64,000 nucleotides of DNA from Alphaproteobacteria bacterium (lineage in GTDB: Bacteria > Pseudomonadota > Alphaproteobacteria > Sphingomonadales > Sphingomonadaceae). Where the stretch lies: the NCBI GenBank assembly GCA_030431875.1, contig JAUIIG010000008.1, positions 1 to 64,000 of the forward strand. Direction: 5' to 3'. Each line of letters starts with the position of its first letter. The stretch's first letter is position 1. The position numbers and the translations under genes were made by a program. Shown here piece by piece: positions 28,138 to 38,711 of the stretch. The notes below the pieces were generated by a model that made no database searches, had not been told where the DNA came from, and saw only the letters and a program-made list of their open reading frames with translations.

Positions 28138-28705
28138 GCTTCGCCACGAGACCGAAAGGCTCGTCCTGCGCAGTTGGCGCGAAGGCGACTGGGAAGAACA
28201 GTTCCGGCTCACCAACACACCTGCCGTTATGCGCTGGCTGGGCGGGGTGCAGGATGCCGAGATGCGGGCCAAGAAGATGGCACGGGTCGATTCGTGGCAG
28301 GGTCTCTACGGTTTCACCTTCTGGGTGGTGGAGCGTAAAGCTGACGGCGGGCACTTGTCGGGCGAGACCCTGGGCCTCTGCGGGCTGAAGCGGGCAGATG
28401 CGCCCGGCAGCACGGTGCTCGGTACGATGGAAATCGGTTGGCGCATGCGCGAGGAGTCCTGGGGTCATGGCTATGCCAGGGAAGCGGCCATGGCGGCGAT
28501 GGAATTGGGTTTCACCCGCTTCGGCGGAGACCCGATCGTGGCACTTACCGTGCAGCAGAACGCGCCAAGCTGGGGCCTGATGTTGCGCCTGGGCATGACC
28601 CGGCGCGAGGATCTTGACTACGAAGACACCCGCTATTCGGCGGAGCTTAATCCCACCATCGTATATGCCATCACCAAGGACGAATGGGAGCAGCAGGCAA
28701 GATGA
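28130..28705 (+). CDS. GNAT family N-acetyltransferase (RimJ/RimL-like), copy 2
   Basis: The 191-aa protein starts at ATG 28130 (MAELRHETERLVLRSWREGDW) with the same 8-nt ATGGCTGA overlap seen between hemB and copy 1. Motifs NTPAVMRWLGGV, TFWVVERK and GWRMREESWGHGYAREAAM parallel copy 1 along the whole length. It overlaps the next gene by ATGA. The substrate is unknown. Confidence 0.86.
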   Translation: MAELRHETERLVLRSWREGDWEEQFRLTNTPAVMRWLGGVQDAEMRAKKMARVDSWQGLYGFTFWVVERKADGGHLSGETLGLCGLKRADAPGSTVLGTMEIGWRMREESWGHGYAREAAMAAMELGFTRFGGDPIVALTVQQNAPSWGLMLRLGMTRREDLDYEDTRYSAELNPTIVYAITKDEWEQQAR

Positions 28706-30921
28706 CCGTAACACCAGCCCCGGCATTGGGCGCCCCACGCCGCTGGCTGTTCACGCTGACCATCCTCGCGGGCAGTTTCCTGCTGTTCCTGGTGCAGCCG
28801 ATGGTCGCGCGGATGGCCCTGCCGCAGCTGGGCGGTGCGCCCAACGTCTGGAACAGCGCCATGCTGGTTTACCAGGCGCTGCTGCTGGGCGGTTACGCCT
28901 ATGCCCATGCGATCGGCCGCTTTTCTCTCGTCAAACAAGGTACCATCCACCTAGCCGTGCTCGGTCTCGGCGCGCTGACCCTGCCGCTGGCGCTGGCCGA
29001 AATCGCTCCACCGACGCCGGGATACGAGGCCTTGTGGGTGCCATGGCTTTTCCTGCTTACGGTCGGTCCGGCTTTCTTCGCCGTTTCGGCGCAGGCCCCG
29101 CTGGTGCAGCGCTGGTTCGCCGCGCATCCGCATGCGGGTAATCCCTATCCGCTCTACGCCGCCAGCAACCTCGGCAGTTTTGCCGGCCTGCTGACCTATC
29201 CGCTGGTTGCCGAACCGCTGCTGCCACTGGGAGAGCAGTCGCTGTTCTGGGCCTTCGGCTATGTGGCGCTGATCGTCTTGGTAGCGGTTGCCGTGTTCAG
29301 CCGACGCGGCGTGACCGACATTCCGCGTCCCGCGCCCGAAGAGGAGGACGATCACGCACCGGCCACCGGCTGGAAAACCATTGGAATGTGGCTGGCGCTG
29401 TCGGCCGTGCCTTCGGGCCTGATGCTGTCGACCACCACCTTCCTCACCACCGACATCATGGCCATGCCGCTCCTGTGGGTGATCCCGCTGGGGCTCTACC
29501 TGCTCAGCTTCTCCATCGCCTTTGCCGAAAGCAGGACGATTGCCGCCGTTTTCGTCTTCCTCGCCCCGGTAATCCTTTTGCTTGATGGCGGCCTGTCGAT
29601 GTTCGCGGCGGATCGGTCGGACCTGCTCGCCGCCTTTGCCAGCGTCATCCTCCTGTTCGTCACCGCCGTGGCCCTGCACGCGCGGCTCTATGACCTGCGC
29701 CCGCACCCTTCGCAGCTGACGCGGTTCTACCTCGTCATGTCGGCGGGCGGCGCGCTGGGCGGGCTGTTCACCGCATTGGTGGCACCCGTCGTGTTTGACT
29801 GGACCTGGGAGCACCCGCTGCTGATCCTCGCCGCTGCCGCGCTCGTGCCATTGGGACCCTGGCAGCACCTGCTGGGCCGCTTCACCAAGAACATCCAGAC
29901 CACGCGGATCGTGCTGATCGTCGGCGTCTTCGTGCTCTTCAACGCCGCCATGCTGCTCTACGACGACGTGCGCGGGAAGGCCTCGCTCGATCCGCTCGAA
30001 TGGCTGGCGCTGGGCGGGATCCTGCTGTTTGCAGTGCTGATGGCGGCGCGGCGCTGGTCCTACACGCTGGCAACACTGGCGTTGCTGGTGGCGCTGGGCG
30101 GGCTCACCAATGTGAAGATGAGCCTCGAAGGCATGCGCGAGCGCAGCTATTTCGGCATCTATTCGGTGCGTGAGCAATCCGATGGCGACAAGGTGCTGAT
30201 GCACGGCACGACCATCCATGGCATCCAGCGCACAGGCGAGAACCGGCTCGAGCCTACTGCGTACTACGGTCGCGAATCCGGTGTCGGCTATGCGCTGGCC
30301 ACGGCAGGTGACCAGTTCGGCCCCGGTGCGCGGATCGGCGTTGTCGGCCTGGGTGTCGGCACGCTCGCCTGCTACCACCAGCCCGGCCAGCACTGGACGT
30401 TCTTCGAGATCGACCCGGTCGTGCTATCCTATTCGCGCGACGGCCAGTTCACCTTCATCGACCAGTGCGCGCCCGATGCGGATATGGTGATCGGCGATGC
30501 GCGTATCGAACTGCAGCGCCTGCCCGCCGACAGCTTTGACGTGCTGGTGATTGACGCCTTCTCCTCCGACGCCATCCCGCTGCACCTGCTGACGACAGAG
30601 GCGCTGGAGATCTACCAGCAGGCCCTTGCTCCCGAAGGCGTGCTGCTGATGCACATCTCCAACCGCTACATCAAGCTGGAGCCGATGATCGCGCGGCTGG
30701 TGGAAGCGCGCGGCCTGCAGGCCATGGTGCTGGAAGACCCGGCGAACGAGGCGGAAGAGCTATACTCCTCCAGCTGGGTGGCGCTGGCGGAAACCCGCGC
30801 GCCACTGGATACCCTGTCGGAAACGGCCGACTGGCGCTTGCTGGTGGAGCCCGAGGGTGAAGTCTGGACCGACGACTACGCCTCGATCCTGCCTTACCTG
30901 GTGTGGGAGAACTTCCTGTGA
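28702..30921 (+). CDS. Membrane protein fused to a spermidine synthase-like methyltransferase-fold domain
   Basis: The 739-aa protein starts at ATG 28702, overlapping the GNAT stop. Residues 1-~465 contain about a dozen hydrophobic helices (LTILAGSFLLFLVQPMVARM, TDIMAMPLLWVIPLGLYLLS). Residues ~490-739 have a spermidine-synthase fold: GVVGLGVGTLACY, FEIDPVV, VIDAFSSDAIPLHLLT. Fused membrane-polyamine synthase-like proteins are known in bacteria, but their substrate is generally unproven. The C-terminal domain would face the cytosol if the helix count is even. Confidence 0.85.
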   Translation: MTVTPAPALGAPRRWLFTLTILAGSFLLFLVQPMVARMALPQLGGAPNVWNSAMLVYQALLLGGYAYAHAIGRFSLVKQGTIHLAVLGLGALTLPLALAEIAPPTPGYEALWVPWLFLLTVGPAFFAVSAQAPLVQRWFAAHPHAGNPYPLYAASNLGSFAGLLTYPLVAEPLLPLGEQSLFWAFGYVALIVLVAVAVFSRRGVTDIPRPAPEEEDDHAPATGWKTIGMWLALSAVPSGLMLSTTTFLTTDIMAMPLLWVIPLGLYLLSFSIAFAESRTIAAVFVFLAPVILLLDGGLSMFAADRSDLLAAFASVILLFVTAVALHARLYDLRPHPSQLTRFYLVMSAGGALGGLFTALVAPVVFDWTWEHPLLILAAAALVPLGPWQHLLGRFTKNIQTTRIVLIVGVFVLFNAAMLLYDDVRGKASLDPLEWLALGGILLFAVLMAARRWSYTLATLALLVALGGLTNVKMSLEGMRERSYFGIYSVREQSDGDKVLMHGTTIHGIQRTGENRLEPTAYYGRESGVGYALATAGDQFGPGARIGVVGLGVGTLACYHQPGQHWTFFEIDPVVLSYSRDGQFTFIDQCAPDADMVIGDARIELQRLPADSFDVLVIDAFSSDAIPLHLLTTEALEIYQQALAPEGVLLMHISNRYIKLEPMIARLVEARGLQAMVLEDPANEAEELYSSSWVALAETRAPLDTLSETADWRLLVEPEGEVWTDDYASILPYLVWENFL

Positions 30922-31502
30922 CCTTCGACGGCGTCGACCCGCGCTTCCCCGGAGCCACCGTGATGCCCTTCGGCGGCAAGGTGCCGCAGATCCATGACAG
31001 CGCCTTTATCGCTCCAGGGGCGCGGATCATCGGCGATGTGACGATCGGGCCGGAAGCCAGCGTCTGGTACAATTGCGTCCTGCGCGGCGACATCCACCGC
31101 ATCGAGGTGGGCGCGCGCAGCAACGTCCAGGACGGCTCCGTTTTCCATGTCGAGGGCCCGCGACCGGATACCGACGGCGAACCCACGATAATCGGTGAAG
31201 ACTGCGTGATCGGTCACATGGCCGTGGTTCACGGGTGCCAGCTGGAAAATCGTGCCTTTGTCGGCATGGGTGCGGTCGCCATGGATGGCGCGCGCATTGC
31301 CGAGGGCGGCATGCTGGGGGCGGGTGCATTGCTAAGTCCCGGCAAGCAGATCGGCCCGGGCGAAATCTGGATCGGCCGCCCGGCCAAGTACTACCGCACG
31401 CAGGACGAAGCACAGATCGCCAAGATCAAGTACCAGACCGAACGCTATTGCCAGCTCGCCAAGCGCCACCTGGCGCAGATCCATGGCACGCCCGAAGACT
31501 GA
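30918..31502 (+). CDS. Gamma-class carbonic anhydrase-like protein (left-handed beta helix)
   Basis: The 194-aa protein begins at GTG 30918, which overlaps the previous stop (GTGA) and follows GGGAGAA. Hexapeptide repeats (ARIIGDVTIGPEASVWYNCV) and the metal-site histidines in SVFHVEG, GHMAVVHGC fit the gamma-CA/YrdA family. Some members are active Zn or Fe carbonic anhydrases, others are not. It overlaps the DUF167 gene by 20 nt. Confidence 0.9.
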   Translation: MTFDGVDPRFPGATVMPFGGKVPQIHDSAFIAPGARIIGDVTIGPEASVWYNCVLRGDIHRIEVGARSNVQDGSVFHVEGPRPDTDGEPTIIGEDCVIGHMAVVHGCQLENRAFVGMGAVAMDGARIAEGGMLGAGALLSPGKQIGPGEIWIGRPAKYYRTQDEAQIAKIKYQTERYCQLAKRHLAQIHGTPED

Positions 31503-31761
31503 CTTGCCGGATGCGGCTGCTGTCCGCGCGCTGGTGGATGGCGAGGGGCGGCTGGCCGTGCGGGTAACGCCCGGAGCGAAGACCGAAGGACTGGCTATCG
31601 AGGGCGGTCGCCTGCTCGCCAAGGTGCGCGCCAAGCCGCAGGATGGCGCAGCCAACAAGGCCGTTGCGGGCCTGCTCGCCAAGGCCCTCGGCTGCGCGCC
31701 TTCCCGCATTGAATTGTTGCGCGGCGCAACTTCGCGCGAGAAGCTGTTTCGACTAGGCTAG
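31483..31761 (+). CDS. DUF167/YggU family protein
   Basis: The 92-aa protein has the YggU pattern: AVRVTPGAKTEGL, KVRAKPQDGAANKAVAGLLAKALG, and a C-terminus LLRGATSREKLFRLG. The family has a known small alpha/beta fold and no assigned function. Its start lies within the end of the carbonic anhydrase gene. Its final 46 bp recur at 32247-32292, which suggests that something was inserted at, or duplicated from, this 3' end. Confidence 0.9.
   Translation: MARPKTDLPDAAAVRALVDGEGRLAVRVTPGAKTEGLAIEGGRLLAKVRAKPQDGAANKAVAGLLAKALGCAPSRIELLRGATSREKLFRLG
31716..31761 (+). repeat. Direct repeat copy 1: 3' end of the DUF167 gene (att-like)
   Basis: This 46-bp stretch matches 32247-32292 at 41 positions, including a 21-nt identical core ending CTGTTTCG. 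The copies bracket a 485-bp insert. Confidence 0.8.
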
Positions 31762-32246
31762 CTGCACAAGGATGTGCCGCCTAATCGATCAAAGAGTGAC
31801 CGGTGGACGAATCTGTGGATTAACTGCGGATGGCTTCCTTGACTCTGCGAAAATATAGGATCCGCCTATATTGCCTCCCGATTCGGCATATGCCAGATTG
31901 GAAATACGGGGATCACCAAAAGGTGACCGCGTGACCTAGTCTAACCGATGTTAAAAGTTGAAACTAAGCTGGCGAGGCCAGCGGCGGGTGTGTTGGCAGA
32001 CACTTTCCCACCGTCCGAAACGCCAGCGACGATAGGCACGAACAATTACGCGCTTCATACGTCACTCCTTTTGCCTGATGCTGGAGTAGGCCCAGCGCCT
32101 CCGAAGAGCCTCTCGCTCCTCGCCGCCTTTCAAGGAGCGCGAGTCTTGAGGTCAGACAAAAGTGGCCACGCGGCCATTACCTAGTCCGCACAGGCGAGCC
32201 GATTCGGTCAAGCTGAAGTCCGAGTTATCCCCCGACCAACGGATTC
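31762..32246. other. Inserted or duplicated segment between the two DUF167 3' ends
   Basis: This stretch is visibly richer in A+T than its surroundings. It holds no convincing large ORF; the 78-aa plus-strand track ORF at 31948 lies antisense to a better small ORF. Visible items are the inverted repeat AATATAGG-N5-CCTATATT (31852-31872), a DnaA-box-like TGTGGATTA (31814-31822), a palindrome GGCATATGCC, and a GCTCCT/AGGAGC hairpin near 32111-32135. The 35-aa minus-strand ORF has a good ribosome site. No integrase or transposase remains. Confidence 0.6.
31951..32058 (-). CDS. Candidate small basic protein (35 aa)
   Basis: Too short for the ORF track. The ATG at 32058 has AAGGAG 6 nt upstream, a strong site. 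The product begins MKRVIVRAYRRW and ends in SFNF, with 11 Arg/Lys, four Trp and a single Cys. It could be a small regulatory, membrane-active or nucleic-acid-binding peptide, but I do not recognise it and claim no function. It lies in the low-G+C insert between the DUF167 repeats. Codon use cannot be judged at this length. Confidence 0.45.
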   Translation of the reverse strand: MKRVIVRAYRRWRFGRWESVCQHTRRWPRQLSFNF

Positions 32247-32292
32247 GTTCTGCGGCCCAACTTCGCGCGAGAAGCTGTTTCGCCTGGGCTAG
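32247..32292 (+). pseudogene. Direct repeat copy 2: orphan 3' end of a DUF167 gene
   Basis: Read in the matching frame it encodes CGPTSREKLFRLG and a stop, the same C-terminus as the intact DUF167 protein. No DUF167-like coding sequence precedes it. It ends 3 bp before the convergent SulP stop. This is probably the original end of the gene, displaced by the insertion, or a partial duplicate. Confidence 0.7.
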
Positions 32293-32295
32293 CCG

Positions 32296-33558
32296 TTAAC
32301 GGTCGGGTGCATCCCATTCGGGCGGCTTGCGTGTGCCTTCCCGGACACGAAGGGCCAGGCCGATTGCCACCCCCACGCCAATGGCCACGGTCAGGTCTGC
32401 CACCACGGTCAGGACGAGGGTGAGGATAAGCAGGCCTCGCTCCGCCAGTGGCGCGCGCCAGTATTCGCCCCACTTGTGCGGTTCGGTCATGTTCCATGCC
32501 GTGAGGATCAGCAGCGCGGCGAGGGCTGGCATGACCATGTAGCCTGCCAGCGGTACCGCCAGCAGCAGGACCACGAGGATGGCCAGGGCATGGACAATGC
32601 CGGCGACGGGCGTGCGCCCTCCCGCGTGGACGTTGGTGGCAGTCCGGGCGATGGCACCCGTTGCCGGCAGGCCGCCGAACAGCGCCGATCCGATATTGGC
32701 GCAGCCCTGGGCAAGCACCTCGGCATTCGGGCGGTGCTTCCCGCCGATCATGCGATCCGCAACCATGGCAGACAGCAGCGATTCTATGGCGGCGAGGAAG
32801 GCGATGATGAAGGCGCTGGGCAAGAGGTCGACCAGCCGCTCGACCGTTACCGCGGGCAGGCTCGGCATGGGCAGGCCGCGCGGCAGGTCGCCATAGCGCG
32901 ATGCGATGGAATCGGCGTTGAGGCCCAGATAGGCCGCCGCTGCCGAGACCAGGGCCACGGCGATGATCGGTCCGGGGATGCGTGGCGACAGCCGTCGCAG
33001 CACGACGATCAGCACCATGGCCGCCAGTCCCACGCCGAGTGTCGTGAGATCGAGCGTATCCCGCGCAGACCACAGCACCCCGATTTTCTCGATGAAGTCG
33101 GCGGGAACATTGTCGACGCGCAGGCCGAGCATGTCCTTGAGCTGGCTCGCGCCGATAATCACGCCAATCCCGATGGTGAACCCATTGACGACAGCTTGCG
33201 GCACATAGGCGATCAGGTTGCCGAGGCGCGACACGGCGGCCAGCAGCAGGATGGCGCCTGCCATCAGGGTCGCCAGCACCAGTCCGTCAAACCCGTGCTC
33301 GGCGATGACCGCGTAGACCACCACGATGAAGGCGCCGGTCGGTCCGCCGATCTGCACCCGGCTGCCCCCGAGCAGTGAAATGAGCAGTCCCCCGACGATG
33401 GCAGTGATCAGCCCGGTCTCCGGCGCAGCGCCCGAGGCGATGGCTATGGCTATGCTGAGCGGGATCGCCACCATGGCGACCGTCACGCCGGCCAGGGCAT
33501 CGCTGGTAAACTGCGGTGCAGAATAGTCCTGCAACGTGGTGATCAGCTTGGGCTTCAT
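32296..33558 (-). CDS. SulP family anion transporter lacking a STAS domain
   Basis: The 420-aa membrane protein has about 12-14 helices, starting MKPKLITTLQDYSAPQFTSD. It contains the SulP signature region (SLLGGSRVQIGGPTGAFIVVVYAV) and GGLPATGAIARTATN. Typical SulP proteins run 500-600 aa with a cytoplasmic C-terminal STAS domain; this one stops after the last helix (IGLALRVREGTRKPPEW). It may carry sulfate, bicarbonate or another anion. Its 3' end abuts the orphan DUF167 repeat, so truncation by the rearrangement is possible. Confidence 0.88.
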   Translation of the reverse strand: MKPKLITTLQDYSAPQFTSDALAGVTVAMVAIPLSIAIAIASGAAPETGLITAIVGGLLISLLGGSRVQIGGPTGAFIVVVYAVIAEHGFDGLVLATLMAGAILLLAAVSRLGNLIAYVPQAVVNGFTIGIGVIIGASQLKDMLGLRVDNVPADFIEKIGVLWSARDTLDLTTLGVGLAAMVLIVVLRRLSPRIPGPIIAVALVSAAAAYLGLNADSIASRYGDLPRGLPMPSLPAVTVERLVDLLPSAFIIAFLAAIESLLSAMVADRMIGGKHRPNAEVLAQGCANIGSALFGGLPATGAIARTATNVHAGGRTPVAGIVHALAILVVLLLAVPLAGYMVMPALAALLILTAWNMTEPHKWGEYWRAPLAERGLLILTLVLTVVADLTVAIGVGVAIGLALRVREGTRKPPEWDAPDR

Positions 33559-33567
33559 CGTGCGCTG

Positions 33568-35265
33568 CTAGCGCGGCCGGTTCTGGTAGGCCTCGACCGC
33601 CGCGTCGTAACGCAGGATCCGGTTGCCGGGATCGACGAGATAGTGCGTGGCAGGGCTATCAAGCTCCACCCGTGCGCGCCCATCCGGCATTTCCACCCGC
33701 CGCACTTCGCCGTCCACCCGCAGTTCCACCGGCATGGTGAAGGGCAGCGGCGATTCCGTCTCCCATTCAAGGACCAGCGTCGAACCCTCCATCGACTCGA
33801 TCAGCCGCGGCAGCGGGGCGCGGTAGAAGTAGGTGTCGAAGAACCATGCGAGATCGTCGCCGGTCATCTCTTCCAGGATGGCGCGAAAATCCTCGGTCGT
33901 GCGGTTCACGGGGCGGATCGCACCCGGTTGCGGATTGGTGGTGTCGTAGGTCAGCTCGGTCACGGCGGGGAAGATCACCGCGTCACCGACGAGGTAGCGC
34001 AGCGTGTGCATGATCCACGCGCCCTTGAAGTAGATGTCGTCGCCCCACATGGCCTGCCGGTCATTATAGTCGGGCAGCGTGCCTTCGGGCGGCACCAGCG
34101 GCACGCGGCTCCACACGCGCTGGCGGTTTTCCCACATCTCGGCGTCGTAAAGCATCTCGCCGCGGGACCATTCGAGGTAGAGCGGCTGGGTCCAGGTGGT
34201 GATCCCTTCGTGCAGCCACATGTGGTTGATGCTGGCGTGAGTCAGCTGGTTGGCGAACCATTCGTGAGCGAATTCGTGCTGCAGCAGCCAGTCGTGACCA
34301 TTGGCTTCAGGACGGAACTGGTTGCCGTAAGCATTGATCGTCTGGTGCTCCATGCCGAGGTGCGGCGTCTCGGCTACGCCTGCCTTCTCATCAGCGAAAG
34401 GATAAGGGCCAAACCTCGCTTCCATGAAGGCGATCTGGTCCTGCATCTCGTCGAGCAGGCGTTCGGCGCCTTCTTCGTTGCCCGGCAGGTGCCAGAATCG
34501 CAGCGGGATCGTGTTGCCGTAGGCGCTGTCATAGTCGCGCTGCGCAACTTCGTAGGGGCCGACCTGCAGGGTGATGCCGTAATTCGACGGATCGCGCGCG
34601 CGCCAGTGGAAGGTGGTGGTGTCGTCGTCATTCTCGGTGGCTTCGACCAGTCGGCCGTTGCCCGCAGCCACGAATCCGTCTGGCACGGTGACGAGGAAAT
34701 CGATCGTGTCGATGCGGTGAGACGAGTGGTCGATACAGGGCCACATTAGGTCGCAGCCCTCGCCCTGGAACGCCGTGGCCATCCATGGCTGGCCGTCAGG
34801 AGCCTGGCTCCAGACAAAGCCGCCCTCCCATGGCGGGTTGGTGGCCACGTGCGGCTGGCCGGAATAGCTGATCGAGAGCTCCACCGTGTCGCCTGCGCTC
34901 GTGGCTTGGGGCAAGTCTATCTCCAGCAGGCCATCGGGATTGCGCCAGGCACCCGGATCCAGCGCAATTCCGTCCACAGCGATGCCGCTGATGGCGTAAC
35001 GCGGGTCGAGGTCGAGTGCGAGGTGATCGAGGTCCTGAGAAACGGCGATGCGGTAGCGGCCTTCGCCGCTGATCCGCTCGCTGGCGGGATCGACCGTGAT
35101 GGCCAGCGTCACATGGTCAAGGTGCATCGCCGCCCGCGCGCCTTCCAACGGCAGGTCGCTCTGCGCGGTGCGTTCGGCGAGTGGCCGGGCCTCCTGGGCG
35201 GAAACGGAAACGGCGAGGGCACAGGCCCCCGCCGCCAGCGATGCGATGATGAAGCGTGGCGTCAT
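33568..35265 (-). CDS. Secreted M1 family aminopeptidase
   Basis: The 565-aa protein has a signal peptide (IIASLAAGACALAVSVSAQ), an N-terminal beta-sandwich and the gluzincin site HEFAH at 330-334 with E353 (LHEGITTW). That is the HEXXH-X18-E pattern of M1. The substrate-binding GAMEN motif appears as GMEHQ near 304-308. M1 enzymes remove N-terminal residues from peptides. Being exported, this one would work in the periplasm or outside. It lies 9 bp upstream of the SulP gene on the same strand. Confidence 0.9.
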   Translation of the reverse strand: MTPRFIIASLAAGACALAVSVSAQEARPLAERTAQSDLPLEGARAAMHLDHVTLAITVDPASERISGEGRYRIAVSQDLDHLALDLDPRYAISGIAVDGIALDPGAWRNPDGLLEIDLPQATSAGDTVELSISYSGQPHVATNPPWEGGFVWSQAPDGQPWMATAFQGEGCDLMWPCIDHSSHRIDTIDFLVTVPDGFVAAGNGRLVEATENDDDTTTFHWRARDPSNYGITLQVGPYEVAQRDYDSAYGNTIPLRFWHLPGNEEGAERLLDEMQDQIAFMEARFGPYPFADEKAGVAETPHLGMEHQTINAYGNQFRPEANGHDWLLQHEFAHEWFANQLTHASINHMWLHEGITTWTQPLYLEWSRGEMLYDAEMWENRQRVWSRVPLVPPEGTLPDYNDRQAMWGDDIYFKGAWIMHTLRYLVGDAVIFPAVTELTYDTTNPQPGAIRPVNRTTEDFRAILEEMTGDDLAWFFDTYFYRAPLPRLIESMEGSTLVLEWETESPLPFTMPVELRVDGEVRRVEMPDGRARVELDSPATHYLVDPGNRILRYDAAVEAYQNRPR

Positions 35266-35297
35266 GGCGCGAGACTAACCCGCGCCAGCCGATCCGC

Positions 35298-35834
35298 CTA
35301 GTCCTGCTCGCCCACCGCTTGCCGGTCTGGAACGACAAGGACGATCCTGCCCCAGCAATCCTCCGGTTCCAGTCTGCGAAACCGCGAGCCATCGGGGCGG
35401 GTGAATTCCTGTCCTTCCACGCAGATCAGTGCACCCATGCCATCGTCGTAGAACAGCAACTGGTAACCCCAGCTGGTGCGGGGATAGTCGCTTGTGTCGA
35501 CCTCGCGGCCCATGCAATCGGGACCCTCCGTGCTTGATACGCGGGGCATGAAGAGGAGCTGGCCGATGCCCTCGTGGCGAGAGGTGTGCCACCTGAAGGT
35601 GACGTGTTGTTCGCCGCTGACGATCAGCCCGCTGCCGTCAGCATTGAAGGTCCACCTTTCAATGCATTCGGGCTGACCATCGGGACCGCGCCGGGTGGCC
35701 TGGAATTCCCAGGTGCCCACTTCGACCAAGCGAGCCTGCATCGCGTCGTAGCTTTGCGCCCATTCCTGTGCGCCGGCGGTGGCGGGTGCGCACAGCAGTC
35801 CGCCCGCAAGCAGGCCGGTCAACAATGGGCGCAC
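35298..35834 (-). CDS. Secreted hypothetical protein with four cysteines
   Basis: The 178-aa protein has a signal peptide (LLTGLLAGGLLCAPATAGA) and a mature region rich in aromatic beta strands (TWEFQATRRGPDG, RWTFNADGSGLIVSG). Cysteines in PECIERW, PDCMGRE, LICVEGQ and EDCWGR could form two disulfides. I do not recognise the family. It sits 32 bp upstream of the M1 peptidase gene and 5 bp downstream of clpA, all on the minus strand. Confidence 0.75.
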   Translation of the reverse strand: MRPLLTGLLAGGLLCAPATAGAQEWAQSYDAMQARLVEVGTWEFQATRRGPDGQPECIERWTFNADGSGLIVSGEQHVTFRWHTSRHEGIGQLLFMPRVSSTEGPDCMGREVDTSDYPRTSWGYQLLFYDDGMGALICVEGQEFTRPDGSRFRRLEPEDCWGRIVLVVPDRQAVGEQD

Positions 35835-35839
35835 CTGGA

Positions 35840-38245
<2,406 letters not shown>

Positions 38246-38413
38246 CTTGGTCCTTGGTGGGTCAGCCCGAGGATAGGCAGGCTGCGCCCGGTTTGGTGAA
38301 CATGGCCCTAATGCGGGTGGTGAATCCTCCGAGGGTTCGGAGAATGGCTTGGTGAAATACCGATATGGTGCGCAGCTGCGCGATTGCTAGGGGCCAGGCG
38401 GGCCTTCGGCCCA

Positions 38414-38620
38414 TCAGTCGGTCTCTCGCGGTTTGAACAAGGCATCGGCGATCTTGCGATGGTCCGCTGCCTTGGCGTGATGGGCCTTGACGCGCGCAAT
38501 CTCGGCCTCGAGCAATTGCACCCGCGCCATCAGTTCGTCCTGCGAATATGTGTCGAGAGCCTCCTTGGCGAGGAGGCTGGCCGCGTCCGAACGCATGCGG
38601 GGAAGGTCGTCATCTTCCAT
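38414..38620 (-). CDS. DUF1192 family small protein
   Basis: The 68-aa protein reads MEDDDLPRM, then a helical segment SQDELMARVQLLEAEIARVKAHHAKAADHR, matching the short DUF1192 family of alphaproteobacteria. The function is unknown, probably a coiled-coil partner. The quinone oxidoreductase gene diverges from it with a 91-bp gap. The 168 bp between it and clpA hold no gene; GGGCCTTCGGCCC at the 3' end of the DUF1192 gene may form a hairpin. Confidence 0.82.
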   Translation of the reverse strand: MEDDDLPRMRSDAASLLAKEALDTYSQDELMARVQLLEAEIARVKAHHAKAADHRKIADALFKPRETD

Positions 38621-38711
38621 TGCATTGCAACATTCCCCTGTGAACGCTTGCTGTCAATGGCCCTCGCTCCTAGGACTGTGCACCGCCGGAGGGGCTCAAC
38701 AGGGGAAGCAA

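Noticed and set aside
31814-31822. TGTGGATTA as a second replication origin signal
   Set aside because: A single near-match to a DnaA box without companions or origin gene context is expected by chance.
31948-32184. 78-aa plus-strand ORF in the DUF167-SulP insert
   Set aside because: No ribosome site and low-complexity Pro/Ala/Ser translation; the antisense 35-aa ORF has the better start signal.
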